A stretch of 64,000 nt of DNA from Mesorhizobium sp. NZP2077 (lineage in GTDB: Bacteria > Pseudomonadota > Alphaproteobacteria > Rhizobiales > Rhizobiaceae), in NCBI RefSeq assembly GCF_013170805.1, contig NZ_CP051293.1:7136001-7200000 (forward strand), written 5' to 3'. Of the stretch, positions 11,211 to 19,837 are shown one piece after another; positions within the stretch are counted from its first letter, which is position 1; every line of letters begins with the position of its first letter. A program made the translations under genes and the position numbers. Below the pieces are notes generated by a model. The model was not told the origin of the DNA and did not search any database. It saw only the letters and a list, made by a program, of their open reading frames with translations.

Positions 11211-12068
11211 TTAATTCCCAGCCTTTTCACCACTTCCGACTTTAGCTCTACGCCAGCGACGTCGATCAAATGGAAACATAACGAAATCGCGCACGGTGAG
11301 CGGCTCGGATTGGTCTCGGAGGCCAACTTCCGGCCACTCGTTCTTTTTTGGCCAGTATGCCGTTGCAAAAATCGTGTCCCAGATAGTTGTAAAGAACCCG
11401 TAGTTTCGGCGCTGGTGATGGGGTTCCAACGAGTGGTGAATGCGGTGGAACTTGTTGTCGCCAATGATATATCGAAGCGGCCCAAGATTGATGCGGGTGC
11501 TAGAGTGTGAAAGATGGACCTGAAAAGTAATCAGCGTCATGGCAACAAAAGGCACTACGCCAGATTCGAAGTGGAACAGCGTGAGTGGTAGTGACACCAA
11601 CCCTGCGGCAACGAGTGGCTCGGAAATGTGATGATGGCAATTCCATGCCGTCAATTCGCGGATCGAGTGGTGAGTAGCGTGCATGCGCCAGAGGAATGGA
11701 ACAGCATGCTGAGCGCGGTGCATCCAGTAGTAGAAGAAGTCGCCGGCAATCGCGACCAAAACGCCTGAAAGGACGGCCAATCCATTATTAATGATTGCGT
11801 TGTCAGAGTGAAGCAACGTACCGAAATTGATCGTTACAAGCGGCTTTATCCCTAACCAGCCCACGCTCACAGCGTAGAAGTGCCACATAAAGGCACCACA
11901 TCCGAGGCGAATAATATAATTTCGCACGCCGCGAGCGTATGAAGCAAAACTGTATCGATAAGCCGGAAAGGTTAGCTCCAGCGCGGCGCATAACGTTGCG
12001 AAGATTACAACCATCTCAAGCGAATACACGAAGATCTGGGTCATTTGGTTAATATCGAGAATGTGCAT
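11211..12068 (-). CDS. Sterol desaturase / fatty acid hydroxylase family membrane enzyme
   Basis: A 285-residue integral-membrane di-iron oxygenase. The family histidine clusters are clear: HRAQH (about 117-121), HATHH (130-134) and HRIHH (208-212). Hydrophobic segments lie at about 12-32, 94-112 and 150-185. Members hydroxylate or desaturate lipids such as fatty acids, sterols or carotenoids; the substrate cannot be read from sequence. It stands alone on the minus strand with a ribosome site (AGGAG) before the ATG. A divergent nod box lies 178 bases upstream (12246-12292), suggesting NodD/flavonoid control, which would make a Nod-factor acyl chain or a membrane lipid an attractive substrate. 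That link is inference. Confidence 0.87.
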   Translation of the reverse strand: MHILDINQMTQIFVYSLEMVVIFATLCAALELTFPAYRYSFASYARGVRNYIIRLGCGAFMWHFYAVSVGWLGIKPLVTINFGTLLHSDNAIINNGLAVLSGVLVAIAGDFFYYWMHRAQHAVPFLWRMHATHHSIRELTAWNCHHHISEPLVAAGLVSLPLTLFHFESGVVPFVAMTLITFQVHLSHSSTRINLGPLRYIIGDNKFHRIHHSLEPHHQRRNYGFFTTIWDTIFATAYWPKKNEWPEVGLRDQSEPLTVRDFVMFPFDRRRWRRAKVGSGEKAGN

Positions 12069-12245
12069 TTCTTTGCTCCTGCGAATCCTTCAAAATGAGG
12101 GGCTCTCATCAACGCAGTGCCTTCGTCACGAGGGCGAGACCAATGTTATGCCTCTCCGGCGCAGCCCTAAACTCGAGTCGGCATCCGGACCGATATCCGC
12201 GCAGAAATCACGGCGCACGGCAGGGATGTGCTATGCTGCTTTCAC

Positions 12246-12292
12246 AGAGAGTTAAAATTAGTTTTTTGGATAGACCCATCCATCTCCCAAAT
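12246..12292 (-). promoter_or_regulatory. Divergent nod-box-like element before the sterol-desaturase gene
   Basis: Aligned with the nodA box, the minus strand keeps the GATG core, a 5-base spacer, ATC, an A-rich tract, and ATTTTA at the same spacing as ATTTTGCC. In half-site terms it reads ATT-N9-GAT, 5 bases, ATC-N9-AAT against ATC-N9-GAT twice. About half of the 47 positions match the nodA box, concentrated in the core. Orientation and distance to the gene (178 bases) match the other nod boxes here. It is weaker than the other three and could be chance. Confidence 0.42.
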
Positions 12293-12639
12293 GGTTGGAG
12301 AAGCCCAGTAGACGAAGTGGTTTGCGCAAAACGACCAGCTATGCGCCAGTGTTGAGGCGGTGCAGCAGAGGTTGCATAGCCAGCAGCGTTGCGAACGGAG
12401 ATCGTGTCTCAGGAAGTTCTCTAATCGCCTTCGTCAATAGGCTCCTTCTCTCCTCGTTGGTGCAGCGCCTGCCGGGCTCAGGGTTCTCTCCGAGGTCGAT
12501 TGCAAGGATCGCCGCATGTTTGCGTTGGAACGGGTGGGGTCGAACTGGTGTTCGCGGTTCCGTAGGACCGCATGCATGGGAGCGACCTCATCCGCGCAGC
12601 GTCCCGGCAAGGATGCAACTCGGGAACTGGAGTTGATGA
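12293..12639. other. Eroded region before the IS6 remnant
   Basis: About 350 bases with short open frames on both strands and no recognised gene. It probably contains the outer part of the eroded insertion sequence that follows, but I could not identify inverted repeats. Confidence 0.35.
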
Positions 12640-13101
12640 TGGAAATCGAAAACTCCTTATTAGAGCATGGACCCAACTATGCGCGTCGTTTACGTGGGAA
12701 GGCGCCGGCGAAGGACGATATATGGCATCTCGATGAAGTCGTGGTGCGGCATCAACGGTCAGAAATGCTGGCTGTGGCGAGCAGTCGATCAAGAGGGCTA
12801 TGTGCTCGACGAGATCGTCCAGACGCGCCGCAACACCAAGGCTGCCAGGCGCTTGCTGATGCGGCTTCTGAAGAACCAGGGCATCGCGCCAAAGCGGATC
12901 ACCGACAAATTGCGCTCCTACGGGGCGGCAAGACGCCAGGTCATGCCGAACGTGGAACACCGATCGCACGAAGGATTGAACAACCGAGCAGAGAATTCCC
13001 ACCTTCCGTACCGAAAACGAGAGCGGACGCGACAGGGGCCGTTGCTTATCGGCTTGCCTGAAAAACCACAGCGGGAACTTGCGCGCCCGTACCTCAAATA
13101 A
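12640..13101 (+). pseudogene. IS6-family transposase remnant
   Basis: Two overlapping frames together give the C-terminal two thirds of an IS6-type DDE transposase: first YARRLRGKAPAKDDIWHLDEVVV (the first catalytic Asp region, DxWHLDE), then after a frameshift near 12745 INGQKCWLWRAVDQEGYVLDEI (second region), ITDKLRSYGAARRQVMPNVEHRSHEG and LNNRAENSHLPYRKRER (third region with the Glu). The N-terminal part is absent and the end is scrambled, so it is not functional. Confidence 0.82.
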
Positions 13102-13326
13102 CGTGACAGCACCGCAAAAGGGGTTCGCGATGCTCTTCACGAGCCCGTCCCGCGTGTGCCTGTCATGAAGTGAAAGCTTTCCGAAGCGCGAATCGAGATT
13201 GAGGCTGTCATTGCTCTCGGCTAATCAGGAAGCTGCTTTTGCAAAGACGGAGGGCCGGTCGATCTCGTCCGATCGTCCGGCACAAGGTGTGCTTATTAGT
13301 ACATTAGCGCAGCTAGTAACTTAGCC

Positions 13327-14820
13327 ATGAAGGGGGACCACGGTTTGACCGTGACACAGTCGCTGACGAGACGTCTCAAAAATCCCGAGCTATTTGACGA
13401 TCTGGCCGGTGTGCCTGGTCGGAATGCGGAGCAAGCCACGAGGCGCTTTTCGGTGTTCAATCCCTCAACAGGCGAGCTGTTGGCTGAGCTTCCAGATATG
13501 GATGTCCGGGACGTTTCCTTGGCAATCGACAAGGCCGAAGCTGCGCAGGAACATTGGGCGGCGCTCACCGCGCGCGAACGCTCCGACATCTTATGGGAAT
13601 GGCACCAACTGATCCTCGACCACAGCGAGGATCTTGCAGCCATTTTGACGGCCGAAATGGGTAAGCCGCTTGCAGAGGCGAAGTCTGAAATCGCCCATGC
13701 TGCAGCCTACCTCCAATGGTATGCCGAGGAGGCCAATCGCATCTATGGCGAGACGATTTCGCCGCCTTCTAACGACAGGCGTATGCTGGTAATCAAACAG
13801 CCGATCGGTGTTGTCGGTGCCATTACTCCTTGGAATTTTCCCGCCTCGATGGTGGCTCGCAAGATTTCGCCGGCGCTTGCCGCCGGCTGCGCGATTGTTC
13901 TGAAACCCGCGGAGCAAACACCGCTTGTCGCGGGTGCTATGTTCACGCTTGCCCGGATGGCAGGTTTTCCCGATGGCGTTCTAAACTTGATCTACGCATC
14001 GGAAGGCGATGCGGTTGGGCGTGAACTTTGCTCGAACCCGAAGGTCCGCAAGATTAGCTTCACGGGGTCGACCGCGGTAGGGCGGCTGCTCATGAGGGCG
14101 TGTTCGGACCAGATCAAAAGAACCAGCTTCGAACTTGGTGGTAACGCTCCTTTCATTGTTTTTGATGATGCAGACGTAGACGCTGCCGTCGATGGTGCGG
14201 TACAGGCAAAGTTTCGGAATGCCGGCCAGACCTGCGTTTCAGCCAATCGGCTTTACGTACAGTCCAGCGTGTATGATGAATTCTGCGACAAATTCACCAA
14301 GCGCGTCAGTGCATTGCGCGTCGGTGACGGTTTCGAGCCAGAAGTTTCGATCGGTCCCCTGATCGATAAGTGCGCGCTTGCAAAGATTGAAGATCATATT
14401 CGCGATGCTGTGCGGCAGGGTGGGAAGATCCGTTGCGGTGGCAACCGTATCGGCGAATCGGGAACCTTCTTTGAGCCCACGGTGATCACCGACGTCGAAA
14501 GGACAATGCGGGTTGCTCAGGAAGAAACCTTCGGACCGCTGGCTCCCATAATCCGCTTCAACAATCCCGACCAGGTGGTGCGCGAGGCGAATGACACGAT
14601 TTACGGTCTTGCAGCCTACTTCTACGCTTCCAATCTAAAGCGTGTGTGGCGCGTGGCTGAAGCCCTCGAATACGGAATGGTCGGCATCAATACGGGACGC
14701 ATGTCCTCCGAGGCCGCACCCTTTGGCGGAATGAAGCAATCAGGGATTGGTCGTGAAGGGTCGCGCCACGGCCTCGAGGATTATCTCGAAATGAAGTACC
14801 TGTGCATGGGTGGGTTATAA
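13327..14820 (+). CDS. gabD: Succinate-semialdehyde dehydrogenase (NAD(P)+)
   Basis: A 497-residue aldehyde dehydrogenase that oxidises succinate semialdehyde to succinate, the last step of the GABA shunt. The catalytic Cys is at about 303 in FRNAGQTCVSANR and the general-base Glu at about 269 in FELGGNAPF; ITPWNFPASMVARKISPAL and FTGSTAVGRLL form the cofactor site. The closing EAAPFGGMKQSGIGREGSRHG-type segment is that of the GabD subfamily. The start is uncertain: ATG at 13327, or TTG at 13345, which has AGGGGGA 7 bases upstream. No gabT is adjacent. The role may be catabolism of plant GABA in the nodule. Other semialdehyde substrates are possible. Confidence 0.88.
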   Translation: MKGDHGLTVTQSLTRRLKNPELFDDLAGVPGRNAEQATRRFSVFNPSTGELLAELPDMDVRDVSLAIDKAEAAQEHWAALTARERSDILWEWHQLILDHSEDLAAILTAEMGKPLAEAKSEIAHAAAYLQWYAEEANRIYGETISPPSNDRRMLVIKQPIGVVGAITPWNFPASMVARKISPALAAGCAIVLKPAEQTPLVAGAMFTLARMAGFPDGVLNLIYASEGDAVGRELCSNPKVRKISFTGSTAVGRLLMRACSDQIKRTSFELGGNAPFIVFDDADVDAAVDGAVQAKFRNAGQTCVSANRLYVQSSVYDEFCDKFTKRVSALRVGDGFEPEVSIGPLIDKCALAKIEDHIRDAVRQGGKIRCGGNRIGESGTFFEPTVITDVERTMRVAQEETFGPLAPIIRFNNPDQVVREANDTIYGLAAYFYASNLKRVWRVAEALEYGMVGINTGRMSSEAAPFGGMKQSGIGREGSRHGLEDYLEMKYLCMGGL

Positions 14821-14864
14821 TCCCGCAGCATCCGCGTCCCATTGACATCGCGCTGACAATCCGC

Positions 14865-15090
14865 CGCGGCCATCATGGAATGGTGGCCTTCGATCAAGGC
14901 CCAGCGTAAACCTTGATGCCGTCATCGCCGCCGCCATCCTCGCCTTCGGCCGTATTCACCGCTACCTGATTCACCACGTGCTTGCCATGTAATCCGCCAG
15001 GAGTGGTTTTCCTGTCTCGGCCGCGATACTGGACCAGATCAACGAGCACAGGGGCGTGCTCGCCACCTGTCGAGCCGTGCTCGCAATAAG
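14865..15090 (+). pseudogene. Degraded duplicate of the Fic gene relic
   Basis: Nucleotide comparison inside the window shows that this segment (from GATCAAGGCCCAGCG through CTGGACCAGATCAACGAG) is a diverged copy of the Fic relic at about 23.68-23.9 kb. About 35 bases covering the Fic motif itself (HPFxDGNGR) are deleted, and several stops interrupt the frame. Non-functional. Confidence 0.75.
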
Positions 15091-15199
15091 GAATTCGCCG
15101 CGCTGGATTGATCATTAGTCCGACGGCACGGCGGTCCCCTTAATCCGCCCATTGTTTCCGGAGCTTGGTTTGTCGCCGACACATGCGCGAGCGTCCCTC

Positions 15200-15565
15200 G
15201 GGTTCGACCGGCCGCCGATGACCGCCGCGAGCCGAATGCGCTTAACAAGATGGCCAATCGCCCGCTCGATTTGACGCATTCACTAGGAGAGTCCCGGCAA
15301 GGGCCTGAGATATTGCTGGCTTTCGCGGCGCAGTGACCCATTGAGCCTGATCAGTTCATACTGGCGTAGAACGTACGGGCGCTTTGCGAGGTCCGATGCA
15401 CGAAAACCTTGTAAAATAGGCAGGCCGAACTGCCCACCTCGCGGAAAATCCACAAGCCCGGTGCCATCCACCCGCACATCAGGGTGCTGGTGCGCGAAAT
15501 TTCCGTCCATCCGACAGCCGGCGAGCCTTCGATCACAGTTCTACGATCCGTCTGGTCGAATGGCG
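15200..15565 (+). pseudogene. Fossil TPP riboswitch and thiC 5' end
   Basis: This stretch is a diverged copy of the intact thiC leader and first codons at about 26.63-27.06 kb. It keeps GAGTCCCGGCAAGGGCCTGA, ATTGCTGGCTTTCGCGGCGC, a damaged GAGCCTGATCAGTTCATACT and ACTGGCGTAGA of the riboswitch, then thiC codons around CGGAAAATCCACAAGC and GCGAAATTTCCGTCCATCCG. The thiC start codon region is scrambled, bases are missing in the riboswitch, and similarity ends at about 15565, right before the SyrB-like gene. It cannot encode ThiC. Confidence 0.88.
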
Positions 15566-15580
15566 GCATCTTCTGAAGCC

Positions 15581-16267
15581 TTATTGCAGCCCTAGCTTCC
15601 TCTTCAGTTCCGCGTTCTCTGTGCGCAGGCGTTCCGCGAGCAGGCTCTTCAATCGCTTGTTTTCTTTCTCGAGGGCGACCAGGTCCTTCAGATCGTCGCC
15701 ATCGGATCTAGGCGCCGCGGCCCTCTTCCAGTGATAATAGGTCTGTTCCGATATACCGGCCTGCTTTACGGCACTCTTGAGAGTGGTGCCGCCGCTGATC
15801 GACGTCTCGACCTGAGCGAGCTTCTGGGCGCGCTCTTCTCCGGAGTAGACCTTCCGGGCGCTCCGCACGGCCGCTGCTGTTGCTGTTGCTTCCTTCGCCG
15901 GGGACGCCGTATTGGCGCCATTCTTGGGACCGGGCTCAGTCTTTGCCTTCCGCGACGGTGGGGTTTTCTTCTTCGTTTCAGGCGTCCTTCCTTTGGGAGC
16001 GTGTTCGGTTGCAGTTTCTACTGATTCAGCGTCTAGGGGATTTGCCATGAGATACTCCGCTCGCGGTTTGTGCGCGTGTTCAGCATCAAGGGCTATGACA
16101 TTAGAGTCAATCAGCCGACGATTTGGCAGATCCATGTCTTTGAGCTCCCTTGTTGTGTCGGCTATAGCTGCGGAGAGATCGACATCGCCCCAGATGGAAT
16201 GGCCCCGTTTTTGATAATTGCGCTTTTGTTTGACCTCCACAGTGAACGGTCGGGTCTGCCGCCTCAT
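15581..16267 (-). CDS. SyrB-like putative regulator
   Basis: A 228-residue protein. The C-terminal third has the transposase-type helix-turn-helix TLKSAVKQAGISEQTYYHWK (about 157-176) followed by a charged coiled coil ending ERLRTENAELKRKLGLQ, the arrangement of rhizobial SyrB, known in Sinorhizobium as a repressor of the syrM symbiotic regulator. The middle (about 85-135) is Ala/Lys/Pro-rich and disordered-looking. The N-terminus (MRRQTRPFTVEVKQKR) resembles proteins often found beside rhizobial transposons. The function is therefore uncertain: a regulator or an IS accessory protein. It stands alone on the minus strand. Confidence 0.65.
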   Translation of the reverse strand: MRRQTRPFTVEVKQKRNYQKRGHSIWGDVDLSAAIADTTRELKDMDLPNRRLIDSNVIALDAEHAHKPRAEYLMANPLDAESVETATEHAPKGRTPETKKKTPPSRKAKTEPGPKNGANTASPAKEATATAAAVRSARKVYSGEERAQKLAQVETSISGGTTLKSAVKQAGISEQTYYHWKRAAAPRSDGDDLKDLVALEKENKRLKSLLAERLRTENAELKRKLGLQ

Positions 16268-16885
16268 AGTTTCTTCCTTGTTAGAACGAATTGCACAGGA
16301 GGTCGCGGCTGATGAAGACTGAACAACTGGCGCTTCCTCGGTTGCGCCGAGCTATATGGATGAGATAGCCCGAGAGCAAGCGGCACTTGCGGTGTACATT
16401 GACAAATGCTCGAGCCACGTCGCTGGCTGGTCGCAGCTTTGTTTTCATATCGGTGCGTTTGCAGAGCTGGAACAGCTGCTCGCGCGTCGCAACGCCATCG
16501 AGCACGTTTTGAAGGGGTGGATCTGAAGGCATCCGGTTTCTGCTGGGCGCACGCCAACGCCGCGCGGAATATTGTCCGTGATGGCTCGATCAGGTGGTTG
16601 CGAGCTTGGCAGCGAATCTAAGGCGGGGGGTGCATGCAGCGACATATCACGACACAGTCGGCTAGTCGGAGCGTCTGATCGACTGGCCGGCAAGGCGGTC
16701 ATGCTGTCGTGACGCATGTGGGCGTCGACGGTCAGGTTTTCATTTAGCGTTTCAATTGAATTCGGAAATGAAAGTCCACCTCGCTCTCCAGTTGGATAGG
16801 CCTCGCCGGAAAGTCATGATCGTCTCGTCCCAGTGAAGGTCGCAATCGTTCCTGATTGCGACCTTCCCTAGCCAGTTCCGGCCAA
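16268..16885. other. Gene-poor region between SyrB-like gene and peroxidase
   Basis: About 620 bases with no convincing gene. A short plus-strand frame near 16535-16590 contains the residues CWAHANAARNIV, faintly like the zinc-finger end of IS200/IS605 TnpB proteins, but no other part of such a gene is visible. No nod box or tRNA is seen. Confidence 0.4.
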
Positions 16886-17971
16886 TCATTGCGCGGGGAT
16901 ATGCAATACAGGTCGAGGCGTTGTCGGGGTTTCGGCGGGTAAGATGGGATAGGCGACCTCCGGTACTTTTCCGGTCAGCGAATTAAGGAAGGCAACGAGC
17001 AGGTCGACTTCTTTTTCCGTCAATTCTTGGCCGAGCTGGGTGGTCCCCATAATGGCGACGGCCTGTTTCAGATCCCAAACCTTGCCCGAATGAAAGTATG
17101 GCGCGGTGAGTGCTACGTTGCGCAACGGCGCCACGCGGAAAACATAGGAATCGTCGGCTTCATGGGTGACGGCAAATCGGCCTTTGTCGTTTTCCGGCAG
17201 AACATCGGTGCTGGGCTTTTCAACGAGGCCGAATGGGTAATAGCCCTCCCCACCCACGTTGATACCGCCGTGGCAGGACGAGCAGCCTTTGTCCATGAAA
17301 AGCGTCAGGCCCTGTTTCTGTTCGGAAGTCATAGCGGCGTCATCGCCGTTGAGGAAGGCATCGAAGGGCGCCGGTGTGACCAGTGTCGCCTCAAAGGCTT
17401 CGATTGCCCTGGCGACGTTTTCGAAGGTGACGCGATCGGCTTCGCCCGGGAAAGCTGAATTGAACCACTCGACATATTGCGGCATCGACTTGAGCGTGGC
17501 GATGAGTTGACCTGGTGTGTTGGCCATTTCGACAGCGGCTTGGATCGGTGCCTTGGCCTGAGCCTTTAGGTCTTCAGCACGACCATCCCAGAACTGCGCG
17601 ATGTTGAAGACAGCGTTCAGTACCGTCGGCGCGTTGCGCGGTCCCTTCTGCCAACCATGGCCGATCGAGCTTTCATGATTGTCGTCGCCCCCGGTGGCCA
17701 AGTTGTGGCACGAATTGCACGACAAGACGCCCGACGCCGAGACGCGTGGATCGAAGAACATTGCCTTGCCTAGGGCTATCTTCTCCGGTGTGATCGGGTT
17801 GTTGGCGACTGTCGGCGTGATGGACGGTAGAGCCTTGAAGGTGGCCCGTGCCGTTTCTCTGAGGTATACGGGGATCGTTTGCGCAGCAAAAGCGATGGCC
17901 GGCAACGCGACAGCCACCGTAGTGAATAGGATTTTCACAAGTGATCTCCCTGCGTTTTGCACGGAAGCCAT
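16886..17971 (-). CDS. Di-haem cytochrome c peroxidase
   Basis: A 361-residue periplasmic enzyme that reduces hydrogen peroxide with electrons from small c-type cytochromes. A signal peptide is visible (basic start, hydrophobic residues about 13-27, then AFAA). Two c-haem sites are present: CNSCHN (Cys85, Cys88, His89) and CSSCHG (Cys230, Cys233, His234). The body matches bacterial CcpA/MauG-like peroxidases (GKAMFFDPRVSASG, PTVLNAVFNIAQFWDGRAED, TAPYFHSGKVWDL). A possible NifA site and sigma-54-like promoter lie upstream (18136-18252), which would place it in the low-oxygen nodule programme; no FNR/FixK box was found. It stands alone on the minus strand. Confidence 0.93.
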   Translation of the reverse strand: MASVQNAGRSLVKILFTTVAVALPAIAFAAQTIPVYLRETARATFKALPSITPTVANNPITPEKIALGKAMFFDPRVSASGVLSCNSCHNLATGGDDNHESSIGHGWQKGPRNAPTVLNAVFNIAQFWDGRAEDLKAQAKAPIQAAVEMANTPGQLIATLKSMPQYVEWFNSAFPGEADRVTFENVARAIEAFEATLVTPAPFDAFLNGDDAAMTSEQKQGLTLFMDKGCSSCHGGINVGGEGYYPFGLVEKPSTDVLPENDKGRFAVTHEADDSYVFRVAPLRNVALTAPYFHSGKVWDLKQAVAIMGTTQLGQELTEKEVDLLVAFLNSLTGKVPEVAYPILPAETPTTPRPVLHIPAQ

Positions 17972-18135
17972 TGTTGATATGCGGTTCGTGAACGCCTTGC
18001 GCTAAAGGCGGCAATCCTCCTTGCATAAAATCGATTCTGACGCGGACCTGACATATTGTCTTCCTTCGTTGCATTGCGCGCGATGTCACCCACGATGAAC
18101 GCCAGTCGGTATCTCCTGTCGCCTCTCGAGAAGCA

Positions 18136-18252
18136 TCAAAAGTCGTGCCAACTTAGCAGAGGGAACCTCCGGGGGATTTTCTGGTCATCATTCAATAGGT
18201 TGAACGAAGTCGCAGCGAAGCGCAGCCCTACTCCGGTGTCGCGAATCTGACA
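18136..18252 (-). promoter_or_regulatory. Candidate NifA activator site plus sigma-54-like promoter
   Basis: At 18237-18252 lies TGT-CGCGAATCTG-ACA, an exact TGT-N10-ACA NifA site. On the minus strand at 18150-18136 is TGGCAC-GACTT-TTGA, a perfect -24 element but with GA in place of the expected GC at -12. The spacing of about 87 bases is typical for NifA promoters. Transcription would begin about 150 bases before the peroxidase start. Because -12 is imperfect, this is only a candidate. Confidence 0.35.
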
Positions 18253-18394
18253 GCCAACAGTCGGGCTGAAACAGAGAAATGTTGGTCCCTCAGCGTCTTG
18301 TCCGATGGGCGCCGGGCCTCCTGCATGGGCGGGAGGGGACCACACGGTACAGCTCAAGATGAACGCCGCCGGCAAGCATCGCTAGACAGTCCCC

Positions 18395-18490
18395 GCAGAT
18401 ACTTTGACGCTGGTCCGCGAGCTGGTGCGCCTAGTGCCCGACCGCCAGATCGCGCGGCTCCTCAATCGCGCCGGTAAGCCGGCGCGCGTT
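18395..18490 (+). pseudogene. Possible serine-recombinase fragment
   Basis: The plus strand reads LTLVRELVRLVPDRQIARLL followed by NRAGKP, which resembles a C-terminal segment common in large serine recombinases of rhizobial mobile elements. Nothing of the catalytic domain is present, and the frame decays after about 30 codons. A weak relic call from a remembered motif only. Confidence 0.35.
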
Positions 18491-18762
18491 GAAAGGGGCC
18501 TCGCAATCATCGATGTGAACGTGATGACGGCGCTGCAAACTGTGTCGTCGAATTGTGGCCACTGGAGCAATCGTCGTAAAGCGGGCCAAGGTTCTTGATC
18601 TAAACGGCGGCGGCCGCCATATTAGCGCAGCGCCTCTCACACGTTCGAGAGTGATCGCATTTTTGGATGCCGCCGGCTCGGGCTGTTTCGGCATCCTATT
18701 TCAACATCGGCCGCCGCTTGTTTCGAGTTATCGAATGGCCGTTCTCTGCATTTGGAGGCAAA

Positions 18763-19023
18763 ATGACCGCAACGCCTTTCGCGCTGCCCGAGGCAGTGCT
18801 TACCGCAATCTCAAACGGAAAACCCGTAATTCAGGCATATCGGGAACATCTTGGCTATTCGACCGAGGACATTGCCGTGACCAGCGGTCTGACAGTCGAG
18901 GAGGTCGGGCTGATCGAATCTGGCCATTGTTTCGACAAGGGCTATCGCGATCGGATCGCTCGGGCGCTTGGCGTGGCTGAGAGTATCTTCGATGAAATCT
19001 CGGGTATCCCGAACGCTGCCTGA
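18763..19023 (+). CDS. Small XRE-like helix-turn-helix protein
   Basis: An 86-residue protein with an XRE-type fold: helices around YREHLGYSTEDIAVTSGLTV then EEVGLIESGHCFDKGYRDRI, ending ARALGVAESIFDEI. The ATG at 18763 has a good ribosome site (GGAGG, 5 bases upstream); the open frame starts earlier but lacks one. It may be a DNA-binding regulator of a lost mobile element. No partner gene is intact nearby. Confidence 0.65.
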   Translation: MTATPFALPEAVLTAISNGKPVIQAYREHLGYSTEDIAVTSGLTVEEVGLIESGHCFDKGYRDRIARALGVAESIFDEISGIPNAA

Positions 19024-19455
19024 CGTCGACCTCTGAAGATTACCCGCCGCCTGCCAGGTCGGATCAAAATCCCACGGGTATATCAATACCCTTACGGCGG
19101 CGGGCGGTGTCAGAATTCTTATTTCTACGGAGTCGATTCGCTCTGCGGAAGATCGGCCTCATGCTGGGCGACGCGGATGTAACCTTGGCCCGCACGAGAG
19201 GCCAGATCTGTGGATAGAGAGAACCGGCTAGCCGCGTTGATGGGTCCCAAGGAAGCCACAAGAACTTGGGAACAAAAGACCAAAGGAGGCCAAGCGAAAC
19301 ATACGCAGGGGTGCCTGTCGAATTTGAGCGCGAGTGGGAATTTATCCGGTTCACACACCGCTTAGAAAATGGAAATGATCCGGGACGTGGCGCGCCGGCG
19401 GCCATTATGAACGAGCATAAGTCGCGACCGAGAGGCGCATCACTTTGCCAAAGCC

Positions 19456-19707
19456 GTGCACGATGAATGGATCACAAAGTTCCGAGAGAATCCGAGCGAA
19501 CAGCTGCACTGGCACACCGGCCGGTACGAGGGCATGTGGACAAAATATCCCTACCCGATGGTGGCGCCGAACTACGGCACAACGATCAATTCTTGCGAAG
19601 TCGAGCGGCTTAGACGAAAGATTTCGGCGAAACCGCCCGAGGCCATCAGGAAGGTTCGTCACGATGAAAGCGATCCCTTGCCCGTTCTGCACAAGCTGCG
19701 AGGTTAG
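19456..19707 (+). CDS. Hypothetical protein, possibly a frameshifted remnant
   Basis: A frame of up to 83 codons from GTG (residues such as HDEWITKFRENPSEQLHWHTG and a Tyr/Pro-rich middle) with composition that looks coding. A plausible true start at 19407 (MNEHKS) is in another frame, so a one-base frameshift between is possible. The last 44 bases overlap the next gene. No family recognised. Confidence 0.33.
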   Translation: MHDEWITKFRENPSEQLHWHTGRYEGMWTKYPYPMVAPNYGTTINSCEVERLRRKISAKPPEAIRKVRHDESDPLPVLHKLRG

Positions 19708-19837
19708 GCCATATGAGACGGACGAGGCGCGCGTTGTGATGAAATGCGAGGACTGCGGTGCATCGGGGCCGGTCTGCATCGACGAAGTCAACGCCGTCGA
19801 AAGCTGGAATTACCGTCCATCTGCCCAGCCCGAATAG
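19664..19837 (+). CDS. Lar-like small zinc-ribbon protein
   Basis: A 57-residue protein with two Cys pairs: CPFC near the start, then CEDCGASGP, the pattern of the Lar/restriction-alleviation-like zinc-ribbon family carried by phages and mobile elements. The sequence ends NAVESWNYRPSA, also typical (xAxxxWNxR). The ATG has AGGAAGG upstream. The family label follows the pattern; actual anti-restriction activity is not implied. Confidence 0.6.
   Translation: MKAIPCPFCTSCEVRPYETDEARVVMKCEDCGASGPVCIDEVNAVESWNYRPSAQPE

Noticed and set aside
13279..13292. GG-N10-GC sigma-54-like element upstream of gabD
   Set aside because: The -24 is CGGCAC and -12 GTGC, not a good match, and no TGT-N10-ACA activator site was found upstream.
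16535..16590. CWAHANAARNIV residues suggesting a TnpB end
   Set aside because: Only about 12 residues resemble the family and nothing else of the gene is visible; too little to annotate.
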